From the NCBI RefSeq assembly GCF_000418365.1, contig NC_021663.1, positions 1,178,001 to 1,242,000 of the forward strand: a stretch of 64,000 nucleotides of DNA, in the 5' to 3' direction. The position numbers were made by a program, and so were the translations under genes. The notes under the pieces were generated by a model. It ran no database searches, had not been told where the DNA came from, and saw nothing but the letters and a program-made list of their open reading frames with translations. Shown in pieces: positions 10,642 to 27,709 of this stretch; position 1 is the stretch's first letter, and each line of letters opens with the position of its first letter. Source of the DNA: Corynebacterium terpenotabidum Y-11. Its GTDB lineage: Bacteria; Actinomycetota; Actinomycetes; Mycobacteriales; Mycobacteriaceae.

Positions 10642-11577
10642 ATGACTGAACCGAGCTCCGAGAAGGTCGTCTACCGCCACGCCGAGGATCTTGATCCGGC
10701 GACCCGGGCGAACGTCCTCGCCGAGGCACTGCCCTGGCTGCTGCACTACCGTGGCAAGATTGTCGTCGTGAAGTACGGCGGCAACGCCATGATCGACGAG
10801 GACCTCAAGGAGGCCTTCGCCGCCGATATGGCCTTCCTCCGCACTGTCGGGGCGCACCCGATCGTCGTCCACGGCGGCGGCCCGCAGATCACCGAGATGC
10901 TCGACAAGGTCGGTCTGGAGGGGAAGTTCATCGGCGGGCTGCGCTACACCACCCCGGAAACGATGGAGTACGTGCGGATGGTGCTCTTCGGCAAGGTCGG
11001 CCGCGAACTGGTCAACCTCATCAACCAGCACGGTCCGTTCGCCGTCGGCACCTCCGGTGAGGACGCCGGCCTCTTCCTCGCGGTGAAGAAAAACGCCGTC
11101 ATCGACGGCGAGGAAGTCGATCTCGGCCGGGTCGGCGACATCGCCCAAGTCGACGCCACCGTGCTCATGGATCTCATCGACGCCGGCCGGATCCCGGTCG
11201 TCGCCCCCTTCGCCCCCGACGAGGACGGCAACGTCTACAACATCAACGCGGACACCGCCGCCGGTGCACTGGCCTCGGCTCTCGGCGCCGAACGTCTCGT
11301 GATGCTCACGAACGTCGAAGGCCTGTACACGGACTGGCCGGACAAGGGCTCCCTGGTCTCCCGGATCGCCCCGGCCGAACTGGAAAAGATCCTTCCTGAC
11401 CTGGACGCCGGCATGATCCCCAAGATGGAGGCCTGCCTGTCTGCGGTGCGGACCGGTGTCTCCGCCGCCCATGTCATCGACGGCCGGGAGAAGCACTCCG
11501 TGATCCTCGAACTCATGACGGAAGGCGGCATCGGCACGATGATCGCCCCGGAAGACTGGGAGTCCCCCAATGCCTGA
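10642..11577 (+). CDS. argB: N-acetylglutamate kinase
   Basis: 311 residues from ATG 10642, which has GGGGAG nine bases upstream; the frame runs on to 10492 inside argJ, but the conserved protein starts here. It phosphorylates N-acetylglutamate and is usually the arginine-inhibited control point. Amino acid kinase fold: [12 protein letters not shown] (phosphate loop), [16 protein letters not shown] and the nucleotide-binding [14 protein letters not shown]. The N-terminal helix before the kinase core is the type used in hexameric, arginine-sensitive NAGKs, so feedback inhibition is expected (inference). Confidence 0.97.
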   Translation: MTEPSSEKVVYRHAEDLDPATRANVLAEALPWLLHYRGKIVVVKYGGNAMIDEDLKEAFAADMAFLRTVGAHPIVVHGGGPQITEMLDKVGLEGKFIGGLRYTTPETMEYVRMVLFGKVGRELVNLINQHGPFAVGTSGEDAGLFLAVKKNAVIDGEEVDLGRVGDIAQVDATVLMDLIDAGRIPVVAPFAPDEDGNVYNINADTAAGALASALGAERLVMLTNVEGLYTDWPDKGSLVSRIAPAELEKILPDLDAGMIPKMEACLSAVRTGVSAAHVIDGREKHSVILELMTEGGIGTMIAPEDWESPNA

Positions 11578-12757
11578 TACCGGCACCACCACAGAGACCA
11601 CCACGGACTGGAAGTCCGCCTGGGAGTCCACCATCATGCCGACCTACGGCACTCCGGCGATCGAACTGGTCTCCGGCAGCGGTTCCCGCGTCACCGACTC
11701 AGACGGCCGCGGGTACATCGACCTGCTCGCCGGTATCGCCGTCAACGCCCTGGGGCACGCCCACCCGGCGATCGTCGAGGCGGTCTCCACCCAGATCGCC
11801 ACCCTGGGCCACACCTCCAATATCTTTGCGCACCCGCAGGTCATCGCCTTGGCCGGGAAACTGCGTGACCTCATTTCCCCGGACGCCCACGTCTTCTTCT
11901 CGAACTCCGGCGGCGAAGCCAATGAAGCGGCCTTCAAGACAGCACGGCTCACCGGGAAGCGGCGCATCCTCGCCGCCGACCACGGGTTCCACGGCCGGAC
12001 CATGGGATCCCTGGCGATGACCGGCCAGCCGGGCAAGCGGGCCCCCTTCGAGCCGATGCCGGCCGGGGTGGAGTTCTACCCCTACGGAGATCTGGACGCG
12101 CTGCGCGCACTCGTCGAGCAGAATCCGACCGATACTGCCGCCATCATCATGGAGTCCGTCCAGGGCGAGACCGGGGTCATCCCCGCACCGCCGGGATTCC
12201 TGGCCGGAGTCCGTGCCCTGTGCGATGAATTCGGCGTCCTCATGATCGTCGACGAGGTGCAGGCCGGTATGGGTCGGACCGGGCAGTGGTTCGGTTACCA
12301 GGCCGACGGTGTCCTCCCGGACGTCATCACCCTGGCCAAGGGCCTCGGTGGCGGTCTGCCGATCGGTGCCTGCGTGGCCGCGACCCCGGCCGGCAAGCTG
12401 CTGGCCGCCGGGCAGCACGGCACCACCTTCGGCGGAAACCCCGTCTCCTGTGCCGCCGGTAACGCCGTGATCGACACGATCCTCGCCGACGGCATCCTCG
12501 ACAACGTGCAGACCCAGGGGGAGTACATCCGGACCGAACTGGAGGCGTTGGACACCGTCACGGAGGTCCGTGGCCGTGGCCTGATGCTCGGCGTCGTCCT
12601 GAAGGAACCCCACCCGGGGTTCGTCGCGGAGGCGATGGACGCAGGACTGCTGCTCAACCAGCCCGCCGATGACGTCATCCGTCTTGTCCCCCCGCTGAAC
12701 ATCACCGACACCGACGTCCGCGAGGCCGTCCAGATTCTCAAGGAGCTGCTGAAATGA
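11570..12757 (+). CDS. argD: Acetylornithine aminotransferase
   Basis: 395 residues, class III PLP aminotransferase. Converts N-acetylglutamate semialdehyde plus glutamate to N-acetylornithine plus 2-oxoglutarate. Motifs: [32 protein letters not shown], the cofactor-binding Asp in [14 protein letters not shown], and Lys257 in [14 protein letters not shown] that forms the Schiff base. Overlaps argB by 8 bp and argF by 4 bp, indicating translational coupling. Confidence 0.97.
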   Translation: MPDTGTTTETTTDWKSAWESTIMPTYGTPAIELVSGSGSRVTDSDGRGYIDLLAGIAVNALGHAHPAIVEAVSTQIATLGHTSNIFAHPQVIALAGKLRDLISPDAHVFFSNSGGEANEAAFKTARLTGKRRILAADHGFHGRTMGSLAMTGQPGKRAPFEPMPAGVEFYPYGDLDALRALVEQNPTDTAAIIMESVQGETGVIPAPPGFLAGVRALCDEFGVLMIVDEVQAGMGRTGQWFGYQADGVLPDVITLAKGLGGGLPIGACVAATPAGKLLAAGQHGTTFGGNPVSCAAGNAVIDTILADGILDNVQTQGEYIRTELEALDTVTEVRGRGLMLGVVLKEPHPGFVAEAMDAGLLLNQPADDVIRLVPPLNITDTDVREAVQILKELLK

Positions 12758-13671
12758 CCGGAACCCCGCACCACATCCTTGCTGATGATTCGCTGACCGT
12801 CGCTGAGCAGAACGAGGTCCTCGAGCTCGGACTGGAGATGAAGAAGAATCCGATCCGCAAGAGCCTCGCGGACAAGTCGGTGGCGATCCTGTTCGACAAG
12901 ACCTCGACCCGCACCCGCTTCTCCTTCGACGTCGGTGTGTACCAGCTCGGCGGGCACCCGATCGTGGTGGACTCCGGCAAGTCCCAGATGGGGAAGAAGG
13001 AGAGCTACCAGGACACCGGTGCCGTCCTGTCCCGCTTCGTGGACGCCGTCGTGTGGCGCACCGGTGCCCACCAGAACCTCCACGACATGGCGGAGACCGC
13101 CACCGTGCCGATCGTCAACGCCCTGTGCGATGATTTCCACCCCTGCCAGATCCTCGCCGACCTGCTCACCATCAAGGAGAAGAAGGGCGAGCTCAAGGGG
13201 CTGAAAGCGGTCTACCTCGGGGACGGTGCCAACAACATGGCGAACTCCTACATGCTCGGCTTCGCCACCGCCGGGGTGGACATCACCATCGCCGCCCCGG
13301 CCGGGTTCCAGCCGGAGCAGCGTTTCGTCGACCGGGCCCAGGTCCGCGCCGATGAGACCGGGGCGACCCTCACCATCACCGGTACTCCGGACGTGGCTGG
13401 CGCCGATGTGGTGATCACCGACACCTGGGTATCGATGGGGATGGACGCCGACCGCGACACCTCCGCCCTGCAACCCTTCCAGGTCACTCCGGAACTCATG
13501 GCCACCGCCGCCCCTGACGCGATCTTCATGCACTGCCTGCCTGCCTACCGCGGGTACGAGGTTTCTGCCGAGGTCATCGACGGCCCGCAGTCCGTGGTCT
13601 TCGACGAGGCGGAGAATCGGCTGCACGCACAGAAAGCCCTGTTGGAATGGCTGTTCCTGACCAGCCACTGA
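12754..13671 (+). CDS. argF: Ornithine carbamoyltransferase
   Basis: 305 residues. Makes citrulline from ornithine and carbamoyl phosphate. The carbamoyl phosphate loop is STRTRFS (S51-R55) and [11 protein letters not shown] is present; the ornithine site has DTWVSMGMD and HCLPA with His260-Cys261. Starts at ATG 12754 in an ATGA overlap with argD. Slightly shorter than the usual 310-335 residues at the N terminus but with every catalytic motif. Confidence 0.97.
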   Translation: MTGTPHHILADDSLTVAEQNEVLELGLEMKKNPIRKSLADKSVAILFDKTSTRTRFSFDVGVYQLGGHPIVVDSGKSQMGKKESYQDTGAVLSRFVDAVVWRTGAHQNLHDMAETATVPIVNALCDDFHPCQILADLLTIKEKKGELKGLKAVYLGDGANNMANSYMLGFATAGVDITIAAPAGFQPEQRFVDRAQVRADETGATLTITGTPDVAGADVVITDTWVSMGMDADRDTSALQPFQVTPELMATAAPDAIFMHCLPAYRGYEVSAEVIDGPQSVVFDEAENRLHAQKALLEWLFLTSH

Positions 13672-14165
13672 CCCCGCTGACCAGGTCCGCCCGACAGGAC
13701 CTCATCGCCCGGCTCATCGAGACCCACCGGATCCCGAGCCAGCGTCATTTGCTGGACATGCTGGGGGAGGAGGGCGTCGAGACGACCCAGACGACCCTGT
13801 CCCGTGACCTGGTCGACATCGGCGCGCGGAAGGTGAGGTCCGAAGGACGCGCCTTCTACAGCCTCGGTTCCGTGGAGGACGAGCTGGCTGCCGACGGCCC
13901 GGCGAAGCTGCGTCGCGTCCTCGCGGAACTCCTCGTCGGGACCGACTGGTCGGGCAACACCGCCGTCCTGCGCACCCCACCGGGAGCAGCTCAGTACCTG
14001 GCCAGCGTGCTGGACCGGTCCGAACTTCCCGACGTCGTCGGTACGATCGCCGGTGATGACACCGTCTTCGTCCTCGCCCGGGATCCTGCCGACGGTCGTC
14101 GGTTGGCGGAACGGATGCTGAACCTCTCCCGGCCCCCCGGTGGCCCCGATGACCGGATCCGCTAG
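13647..14165 (+). CDS. argR: Arginine repressor
   Basis: 172 residues. N-terminal winged helix (about 10-80) with [19 protein letters not shown] and [19 protein letters not shown]-terminal arginine-binding, hexamer-forming domain with [19 protein letters not shown]. In the presence of arginine it binds AT-rich operators such as that found upstream of argC. It overlaps the end of argF by 25 bp and sits between biosynthetic genes, as in other corynebacteria. Confidence 0.96.
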   Translation: MAVPDQPLTPLTRSARQDLIARLIETHRIPSQRHLLDMLGEEGVETTQTTLSRDLVDIGARKVRSEGRAFYSLGSVEDELAADGPAKLRRVLAELLVGTDWSGNTAVLRTPPGAAQYLASVLDRSELPDVVGTIAGDDTVFVLARDPADGRRLAERMLNLSRPPGGPDDRIR

Positions 14166-14171
14166 ACAACC

Positions 14172-14179
14172 TATAGAAT
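14172..14179 (+). promoter_or_regulatory. Candidate internal promoter (-10) before argG
   Basis: TATAGAAT lies in the 53-bp gap between argR and argG and contains both TATAGA and TAGAAT hexamers. It would allow argGH to be expressed apart from argCJBDFR. The -35 is weak. Confidence 0.4.
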
Positions 14180-14218
14180 TCTCCCGACAGAACATCCGCG
14201 AAAGGATCTTGAAATACC

Positions 14219-16890
<2,672 letters not shown>

Positions 16891-16925
16891 GTCTGCCACC
16901 GACACCACGGCAGATGCCGTCGTCA

Positions 16926-16956
16926 CAGGGCGCTTGGGAGAACCCCGGGCGCCCTG
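16926..16956 (+). terminator. Possible terminator after argH
   Basis: CAGGGCGC (16926-16933) pairs perfectly with GCGCCCTG (16949-16956) across a 15-nt loop. There is no T-run, so it may only slow polymerase or act with another factor. Confidence 0.4.
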
Positions 16957-16982
16957 ACGCATATTCCGGTCGAGCCGCCGGA

Positions 16983-16988
16983 TACACT
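16983..16988 (+). promoter_or_regulatory. -10 box of a probable leaderless transcript
   Basis: TACACT in GATACACTGG, seven nt before ATG 16996; same 10-mer and same spacing as at 3651-3660. No Shine-Dalgarno. Confidence 0.55.
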
Positions 16989-16995
16989 GGGGCGC

Positions 16996-17169
16996 ATGAT
17001 CGATCCCCGCCTTCTTGAGATTCTCGTGTGCCCCCAGGACAAGCAGCCCCTGGAGGAGCACGGGGACTATCTGGTCAACCCGCGGCTCTCCGTGGCCTAT
17101 CCGGTGCAGGACGGTATCCCCGTCCTGCTCGCCGATGAGGCGGTCGCCTGGCCGCTGCCCCAGAACTGA
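16996..17169 (+). CDS. Trm112-like (YcaR/UPF0434) mini-protein
   Basis: 57 residues, starting MIDPRLLEILVCPQDKQPL and containing the family hallmark NPRLSVAYPVQDGIPVLL. Trm112-family proteins are small folded partners that stabilise SAM-dependent methyltransferases. Bacterial versions often keep only part of the zinc-binding site, and here a single Cys (Cys12) remains, so zinc binding is unlikely. Stop at 17169 is 30 bp before tyrS, so the pair may be cotranscribed. The partner methyltransferase cannot be identified from this window. Confidence 0.85.
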   Translation: MIDPRLLEILVCPQDKQPLEEHGDYLVNPRLSVAYPVQDGIPVLLADEAVAWPLPQN

Positions 17170-17199
17170 CCAGATCCACTCAAAGGACGTCCCACCACC

Positions 17200-18459
<1,260 letters not shown>

Positions 18460-18532
18460 CGCGCTGAGCGCGGGTCTCCGCGGGTCAGCCGTGCCGGGAC
18501 CGGACATCGCGGTACTGGTGGGGCGGCGGGAC

Positions 18533-18556
18533 GGTGGGAGGCCACGTACTCCCACC
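18533..18556 (+). terminator. Possible tyrS terminator hairpin
   Basis: GGTGGGAG (18533-18540) pairs with CTCCCACC (18549-18556), loop 8 nt, no T-run. It separates tyrS from the rRNA promoter. Confidence 0.4.
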
Positions 18557-18598
18557 GGAGCGGGCAACGATCAAGGAAATACTTCCTGACCAGGCATC

Positions 18599-18627
18599 TT
18601 GCTTCATGTTACCGACGTGTGTACATT
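18599..18627 (+). promoter_or_regulatory. rRNA operon promoter
   Basis: TTGCTT (18599-18604), exactly 17 bp, TACATT (18622-18627). It lies about 310 bp before 16S and upstream of the boxA-like site, giving a long processed leader as is usual for actinobacterial rrn operons. Confidence 0.65.
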
Positions 18628-18688
18628 GGGTGAAGTCGCCGCGAGCGACCGGGACGAGGTTCCGGTCGGGGACGGCGTACCGATGTTG

Positions 18689-18701
18689 TTTGAGAACTCA
18701 A
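18689..18701 (+). promoter_or_regulatory. boxA-like antitermination site in rRNA leader
   Basis: GTTTGAGAACTCA is the conserved actinobacterial boxA-like motif that loads Nus factors onto polymerase. A near copy (GTTTGAGAACTGT) occurs before 23S rRNA at about 20702, so antitermination is set at both subunits. Confidence 0.7.
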
Positions 18702-18943
18702 TAGTGTGATGAACCAAGTAGTAATAAGTCGCAGATGATGCGGACGGTGATCGGATGGTTCCGGCACGTGGGTGACTGCGTGTGAAATATTGATCATTCT
18801 TTTTCTGTCTGTTGGTTTTGTGACCGGCGCATGGTCCTGGTCCCCCGACCGGATTGTGCGTGGATGTTCAAAGTTTTTTGGATGTCAGCAGTTCAGTATA
18901 TTTTTTTGTTTGCCAGTGATGGCTCTTTATGGGGTTTATTGCT

Positions 18944-20476
<1,533 letters not shown>

Positions 20477-20488
20477 AGTTTTTTTTGT

Positions 20489-20523
20489 GCACCGCGCCAA
20501 CTCGGGTGTTGGGTGCTTTTTTT
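20489..20523 (+). terminator. Terminator-like hairpin inside the rRNA spacer
   Basis: GCAC (20489-20492) pairs with GTGC (20513-20516) and CCAAC (20497-20501) with GTTGG (20508-20512), with CGCG bulged on the 5' side, followed by seven Ts. In an antiterminated rRNA transcript it would be read through; it may also be part of the 16S 3' processing region. Confidence 0.45.
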
Positions 20524-20701
20524 AATCCGGGTGGATAGTCATCTTTGTGGGTTGTTGTTTGTGTTGTTTGGGGCTTGTTGTGTGCTTGGTTTGTTGCATT
20601 GTTGGGTGTCTGGGACAGCATTGTTCCTGTTGGGGTGCTTGATCTGATTGTGGCTTGTGGGTTGTTGCCTGTGGGTTGTGATTGGTGGGTGTCCTCGTGT
20701 T

Positions 20702-20714
20702 GTTTGAGAACTGT
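20702..20714 (+). promoter_or_regulatory. Second boxA-like site before 23S rRNA
   Basis: GTTTGAGAACTGT followed by ATAGTG, matching the leader copy at 18689 in 11 of its first 11 bases. Two boxA-like copies per operon, one before each large rRNA, is the usual actinobacterial arrangement. Confidence 0.65.
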
Positions 20715-20847
20715 ATAGTGGACGCGAGTATCTTCTTTTTGATGCAATTTTTTGTAAGCCGTGATCGTTTTTGATCATCTGTGTGTTTTTTGGATGCTGC
20801 CTGCCGGTTGGTGGGTGGTGTTCGTGGCACTGGGCACATTTTTTGTG

Positions 20848-23930
<3,083 letters not shown>

Positions 23931-24098
23931 TTTGGCAGCCCCGGTTGTGGGGTTGTGTTTGTGTGGTTTACTTGTTGCGTTGACACACCGTGTGTGTTGA
24001 GGGTTTTTGCGTCCACTGTGCAGTGTCTGGAATGGCACGGCATGCCGGGTCCTGACTGTTGTGGTCGGGGGTTTCGGGTGTGTGTTGTTTCGTGTGTT

Positions 24099-24217
24099 TT
24101 GTCGGTGGTTTTAGCGGCGGGGTCACGCCCGGTCCCTTTCCGAACCCGGAAGCTAAGCCTGCCTGCGCCGATGGTACTGCACCTGGGAGGGTGTGGGAGA
24201 GTAGGACGCCGCCGGCA
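24099..24217 (+). rRNA. 5S ribosomal RNA
   Basis: About 119 nt. The 5' TGTCGGTGG pairs (with G-U pairs) with 3' CCGCCGGCA, and the core contains CGCCCGGTCCCTTTCCGAAC, CCCGGAAGCTAAGCC and GCGCCGATGGTACTG, all universal 5S segments. It completes the 16S-23S-5S operon. Confidence 0.93.
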
Positions 24218-24236
24218 TTTAAACGAATAGAGTGAG

Positions 24237-24281
24237 CGGGGAGGGAGGTATGCCAGACTGGTGTATCTCCCTCCCCGTTTT
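24237..24281 (+). terminator. rRNA operon terminator
   Basis: CGGGGAGGGAG (24237-24247) pairs perfectly with CTCCCTCCCCG (24267-24277), 11 bp, followed by TTTT. It lies 20 nt after 5S rRNA. Confidence 0.93.
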
Positions 24282-24327
24282 CTGCATGCAGGCGTGTGGT
24301 CTGCGTGCGTCGGGACGTTGTCCCTGC

Positions 24328-24352
24328 GCAGAGCCTCCCCGTTCGGCTCTGC
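24328..24352 (+). repeat. Perfect inverted repeat between rRNA operon and next gene
   Basis: GCAGAGCC (24328-24335) and GGCTCTGC (24345-24352) with a 9-nt loop. It has no T-run; it may back up the rRNA terminator or act in control of the downstream promoter, which begins 8 bp later. Confidence 0.5.
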
Positions 24353-24359
24353 CCGCTGG

Positions 24360-24388
24360 TTGTCGAGTACACCGGTGACCTCTAGAAT
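24360..24388 (+). promoter_or_regulatory. Promoter of the RG-rich/TPR protein gene
   Basis: TTGTCG (24360-24365), 17-bp spacer, TAGAAT (24383-24388). Predicted leader about 28 nt with AAAGG before ATG 24423. Confidence 0.6.
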
Positions 24389-24422
24389 CGGGGCAGTTGA
24401 GCTGATTCCAGAAAGGTACCTG

Positions 24423-25703
24423 ATGAGCGAGTCTTCCGGCACGAGCGGTTCCCGCGGCAATAGCCGCGAGAACGGTCGGCCTTCCCACGGCGGCGATCGT
24501 CGTCCGCAGAGCGACCGAGGCAACCGGGGAAACTACCGCGGTAACTCGAACCAGCGCGACGACCGCCGTGGGGGATACAACGGCGATCGGCGTGATGATC
24601 GTCGTGGTGGGTACAACAGTGATCGTCGTGATGACCGTCGTGATGATCGGCGCGGTGGCTATCAGGGAGACCGTCGGGATGATCGGCGCGGTGGCTATCA
24701 GGGAGACCGTCGGGATGATCGGCGCGGTGGCTATCAGGGAGACCGTCGGGATGATCGGCGCGGTAGCTACCAGGGTGATCGGCGAGATGACCGTCGCGAC
24801 GACCGTCGCGGGGGTTACCAGGGCGACCGTCGTGATGACCGTCGTGGTGGGTACAACAGTGATCGGCGGGATGACCGTCGCGGGGGTTACCAGGGCGACC
24901 GTCGTCGCGATGATCGCCGGGACAACCGGGGCGGAGGACAGCGGAACGACAACGGGATGCGTCCCGATGGTCGTCGCCGGGACCACCACAACGGCCCACA
25001 GCGTTCGGGTTACCGTGAGAACCGCGTCAACGACCGGGTCAACGAGCCGGAGATCCCCGCGGACATCAGCCCGAAGGAGCTCGATCCCGCGGTCCGTCAG
25101 GAGCTGCGGAGCCTCTCCAAGGACAATGCCGACAAGGTCGCCGGTCACCTGATCATGGCGGCGGCGTTGATGGATTCTGACAGCGTCAAAGCTCTGGCGC
25201 ACGCCCGCGCAGCGAAGGAGCGCGGCGGTCGCGTATCCATCACCCGCGAAACCCTCGGCATCGCTGCGTACCATGCGGGTGAGTGGAAGGAAGCGCTCAA
25301 CGAGCTCCGCGCCGCGCGTCGGATGGCCGGTGGGCCGGGCCTGCTCGCCGTGATGGCGGACTGTGAACGCGGCCTCGGACACCCGGAGAAGGCGATCGAC
25401 TTGGGGCGTTCCGAGGAAGCCGCAGAACTGGACCCGGAACAGCGGGCCGAACTCGCGATTGTCGTCGCCGGGGCCTACCATGACCTGAACGAGGCGGATG
25501 AGGCACTTGCCGTCCTCGAACCCGAGACCGTAGCCACCGATCTGCCGGAGGTGACCTCGCTGCGAGTGACCTACGCCTACGCAGATGCCCTCGCTGTGGC
25601 CGGACGCACCGATGACGCTCGGACCTGGTTCACCCGCGCTGCAGACAAGGACACGCACGGTGTCCTCGACACCGCCGACCGGCTCCGCGAACTGGACGAG
25701 TGA
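24423..25703 (+). CDS. Arg/Gly-rich repeat protein with C-terminal TPR-like domain
   Basis: 426 residues from ATG 24423 (AAAGG site); an upstream in-frame start at 24261 falls in the rRNA terminator and is rejected. Residues 1-44 are low-complexity Ser/Gly/Asn/Arg; 45-160 hold nine DDRRGGY-type units, mostly DRRDDRRGGYQG; 161-215 are still Arg/Asn-rich; 217-426 are helical with TPR-like pairs (AYHAGEWKEALNELRAARR, AYADALAVAGRTDDARTWF). RGG/RGY repeats bind RNA and favour condensates in other proteins, while TPRs bind proteins. Similar proteins occur in corynebacteria as uncharacterised. RNA binding is inference only. The next gene begins 7 bp later. Confidence 0.92.
   Translation: MSESSGTSGSRGNSRENGRPSHGGDRRPQSDRGNRGNYRGNSNQRDDRRGGYNGDRRDDRRGGYNSDRRDDRRDDRRGGYQGDRRDDRRGGYQGDRRDDRRGGYQGDRRDDRRGSYQGDRRDDRRDDRRGGYQGDRRDDRRGGYNSDRRDDRRGGYQGDRRRDDRRDNRGGGQRNDNGMRPDGRRRDHHNGPQRSGYRENRVNDRVNEPEIPADISPKELDPAVRQELRSLSKDNADKVAGHLIMAAALMDSDSVKALAHARAAKERGGRVSITRETLGIAAYHAGEWKEALNELRAARRMAGGPGLLAVMADCERGLGHPEKAIDLGRSEEAAELDPEQRAELAIVVAGAYHDLNEADEALAVLEPETVATDLPEVTSLRVTYAYADALAVAGRTDDARTWFTRAADKDTHGVLDTADRLRELDE
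24560..24910 (+). repeat. In-frame tandem repeats, about 36-bp unit
   Basis: A 36-bp unit containing GATCGGCGCGGTGGCTATCA recurs almost unchanged three to four times between about 24650 and 24765, flanked by more diverged copies. They encode the DRRDDRRGGYQG repeats. The high nucleotide identity compared with synonymous freedom suggests recent duplication and likely length variation between strains. Confidence 0.85.
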
Positions 25704-25710
25704 CCTGTCA

Positions 25711-26718
25711 ATGACTCCACTGGCGCAGCTTGACACTGTCCCGCATCCCATCCTGGACTCCTACGACGCGCTCCTCGTGGACCTTGACGGGACCGTTTTC
25801 CGTGGCGGCCGGGCGGTGGCCGGCGCCTTCGAAGGACTGTCCGGGCGGAGGTCGGTCTACGTCACCAACAACGCCTCCCGATCGCCGGCAGCCGTGGCGG
25901 AACACCTGACGTCGCTGGGGTTCGCTGTCAGCGCCGGTGAGGTTCTGACCTCTGCTCAGGCTGCCTGCACCCTCGCTGCACAGCTGGTGGGCACCTCGTC
26001 CCGGCCGACGCAGCCCACAGCATATGTCGTGGGTACTGCGTCCTTCCGGGAGCTGGCGACCGACGCCGGCTTCCGCGTGGTTGATTCGGCTGACGACAAC
26101 CCGGACGTGGTCCTTCAGGGCCATTCCCCGGACAACAACTGGGCGGCGCTTTCTGAGGCGGCGCTCGCTGTCCGGGCCGGCGCGCTCTACGTTGCCTCGA
26201 ATCTCGACACCACTCTGCCTACCGAGCGCGGACTTCTCATCGGCAACGGTTCGATGGTTGCGGCCGTGGTCAGTGCCACGGGAGTGACCCCGCACAGTGC
26301 CGGCAAGCCCCAGCCCGCCATGTTCACGGTTGCCGCCGACAACGTCGGCTCCCAGCGTCCGCTCGCGGTGGGTGACAGGTTGGACACCGACATTGCCGGA
26401 GGTATCGCCGCCGGCATGGACACACTCTGCGTCCTCACGGGTGTCTCCGGGCACCAGGACATCCTCCATACGACCTTCCGTCCCACCTGGATTGCCGCGA
26501 ACCTCCGCGATCAAGTCAGCGGATGGACCGCAGTCGGGGACGGGGACCGGGTGACCGTGACCTCCGGTGAGACGGGCGAGGTCGACGTCATGGCCGCCGC
26601 AGCGCTTGCCGCAGCCGCCCCGCTGGTGTGGGCCGCCGACGATGAGGGCCGTGCGGTCACCGTCGTTCCCTCAGACGGCGACACCCTTGCTGCGACGGCT
26701 CTCGGAGCATGGCGGTGA
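25711..26718 (+). CDS. HAD-superfamily (class IIA, NagD-like) phosphatase
   Basis: 335 residues from ATG 25711. Motif I is LLVDLDGTVFRGG with nucleophile and acid Asp; motif II is VYVTNNASRSP; the Lys region is SAGKPQPAMF; motif IV is VGDRLDTDIAGGIAAGMDTL. The large cap between motifs II and III is the class IIA type. Such enzymes dephosphorylate small sugar or nucleotide phosphates, or damaged metabolites such as 2-phosphoglycolate; the substrate is not readable. C-terminal 60 residues beyond the usual fold are Ala-rich. Overlaps the next small gene by 10 bp. Confidence 0.9.
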   Translation: MTPLAQLDTVPHPILDSYDALLVDLDGTVFRGGRAVAGAFEGLSGRRSVYVTNNASRSPAAVAEHLTSLGFAVSAGEVLTSAQAACTLAAQLVGTSSRPTQPTAYVVGTASFRELATDAGFRVVDSADDNPDVVLQGHSPDNNWAALSEAALAVRAGALYVASNLDTTLPTERGLLIGNGSMVAAVVSATGVTPHSAGKPQPAMFTVAADNVGSQRPLAVGDRLDTDIAGGIAAGMDTLCVLTGVSGHQDILHTTFRPTWIAANLRDQVSGWTAVGDGDRVTVTSGETGEVDVMAAAALAAAAPLVWAADDEGRAVTVVPSDGDTLAATALGAWR

Positions 26719-26873
26719 CCGCCCCGACCCCCCGGGACGGGCACACTGTCGATCCGGACACGCTTGTCTCCCGGGTCGACGAACTGTTGGCGATCGACGC
26801 CACCGACGCAGAAGAAGCGGACCTGCTCGAACAGGCACAGCGTGTCATTGCAGAAGCCCTGGAAGGACGTTGA
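26709..26873 (+). CDS. Small conserved-context protein, 54 aa
   Basis: ATG 26709 to TGA 26873 encodes MAVTAPTPRDGHTVDP followed by an acidic amphipathic helix with heptad-like Leu/Val spacing (about residues 19-52). It overlaps the HAD gene end by 10 bp and its TGA shares an A with the tlyA ATG (TGATG), so it is translated as part of a coupled operon. No recognised domain. Small acidic helical proteins often occur at this place, between a HAD gene and tlyA, in actinobacteria. Function unknown. Confidence 0.7.
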   Translation: MAVTAPTPRDGHTVDPDTLVSRVDELLAIDATDAEEADLLEQAQRVIAEALEGR

Positions 26874-27709
26874 TGGTCAAGTCGAAACGCCCGCCGCTGC
26901 GTCGGCTGGACGCGGAACTGGTGAAGCGGAAGATCGCCCGCTCCCGGGAACACGCACGGGAGATGATTCTCGGTGGACGCGTCAGCGTCAATGGTATGGC
27001 GGCAACGAAACCCGCCACCGGCGTCGACGGCGACGTGTCCATCCGGGTCACGGAAAGTGACGACGACCGCTGGGCTTCGCGTGGTGCCCATAAGCTGCTC
27101 GGCGCCCTGTCGGTGTTTGAACCGCTCGGGTTGGATCTGGCCGGTACCCGGGTGCTCGACGCCGGCGCGTCCACCGGTGGATTCACCGATGTGTGTCTCG
27201 ACCGGGGCGTCGCCGAGGTTCTCGCGGTCGACGTGGGGTACGGTCAGCTCATCTGGCGACTGCAGAATGATCCCAGGGTCACCGTGCTGGACCGGACGAA
27301 TGTCCGCACCCTCACCCCGGAGCAGCTCGGAGGCCCGGCCGATGCCATGGTGGGGGACCTGTCGTTCATCTCCATCGAGCTGGTGCTTCCCGCCCTCGCG
27401 GCCTGTGTGCGGGACGGAGGCAGCCTACTCCCCATGGTGAAGCCCCAGTTCGAGGTCGGCAAGGACCGGCTGGGACACGGCGGGGTCGTCCGCTCCCCGG
27501 AACTGCGGGCAGAGGCGACTCTCGAGGTGGCCCGGGCTGCACTCCGGCACGGTCTGTCGACCCGGGCGGTCACCGCATCACCTCTTCCCGGACCGAGCGG
27601 CAACGTAGAATACTTTCTGTGGTTGATCAAGGACGGCGGTGCGACCGCTCCGTCCGACGCTGAACTGCAGACTATGGTGGCGAACGCCGTGAAGGAGGGC
27701 CCCCGGTGA
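26873..27709 (+). CDS. tlyA: TlyA-family 16S/23S rRNA 2'-O-methyltransferase
   Basis: 278 residues. N-terminal S4 RNA-binding domain (about 5-65, [21 protein letters not shown]) and C-terminal RrmJ-like Rossmann methyltransferase with motif [14 protein letters not shown], and [16 protein letters not shown] and [12 protein letters not shown], which carry the K-D-K-E type catalytic residues. In mycobacteria TlyA methylates ribose at 16S C1409 and 23S C1920 and its loss gives capreomycin resistance. Starts in the TGATG junction; frame continuation upstream overlaps the HAD gene and is not used. Confidence 0.95.
   Translation: MVKSKRPPLRRLDAELVKRKIARSREHAREMILGGRVSVNGMAATKPATGVDGDVSIRVTESDDDRWASRGAHKLLGALSVFEPLGLDLAGTRVLDAGASTGGFTDVCLDRGVAEVLAVDVGYGQLIWRLQNDPRVTVLDRTNVRTLTPEQLGGPADAMVGDLSFISIELVLPALAACVRDGGSLLPMVKPQFEVGKDRLGHGGVVRSPELRAEATLEVARAALRHGLSTRAVTASPLPGPSGNVEYFLWLIKDGGATAPSDAELQTMVANAVKEGPR

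Larger units (their letters stand above)
18460..18943 (+). other. Non-coding rRNA operon control region
   Basis: 484 bp without a credible gene. It contains a hairpin after tyrS (18533-18556), a strong promoter (18599-18627), a boxA-like site (18689-18701), and an AT-rich stretch with T-runs leading to the 16S 5' end. A short open frame starting at 18772 runs into 16S rRNA and is not a gene. Confidence 0.85.

Noticed and set aside
24261..24422. Earlier start for the RG-rich protein
   Set aside because: It would begin inside the rRNA terminator and upstream of the promoter; ATG 24423 has a ribosome site.
24560..24910. CRISPR-like array
   Set aside because: The repeats are contiguous, in phase with an Arg/Gly/Tyr coding pattern and have no unique spacers; no cas genes are nearby.
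26567..26872. Upstream continuation of the tlyA frame
   Set aside because: It overlaps the HAD gene and the 54-aa gene; the S4 domain starts at ATG 26873 in a TGATG junction.
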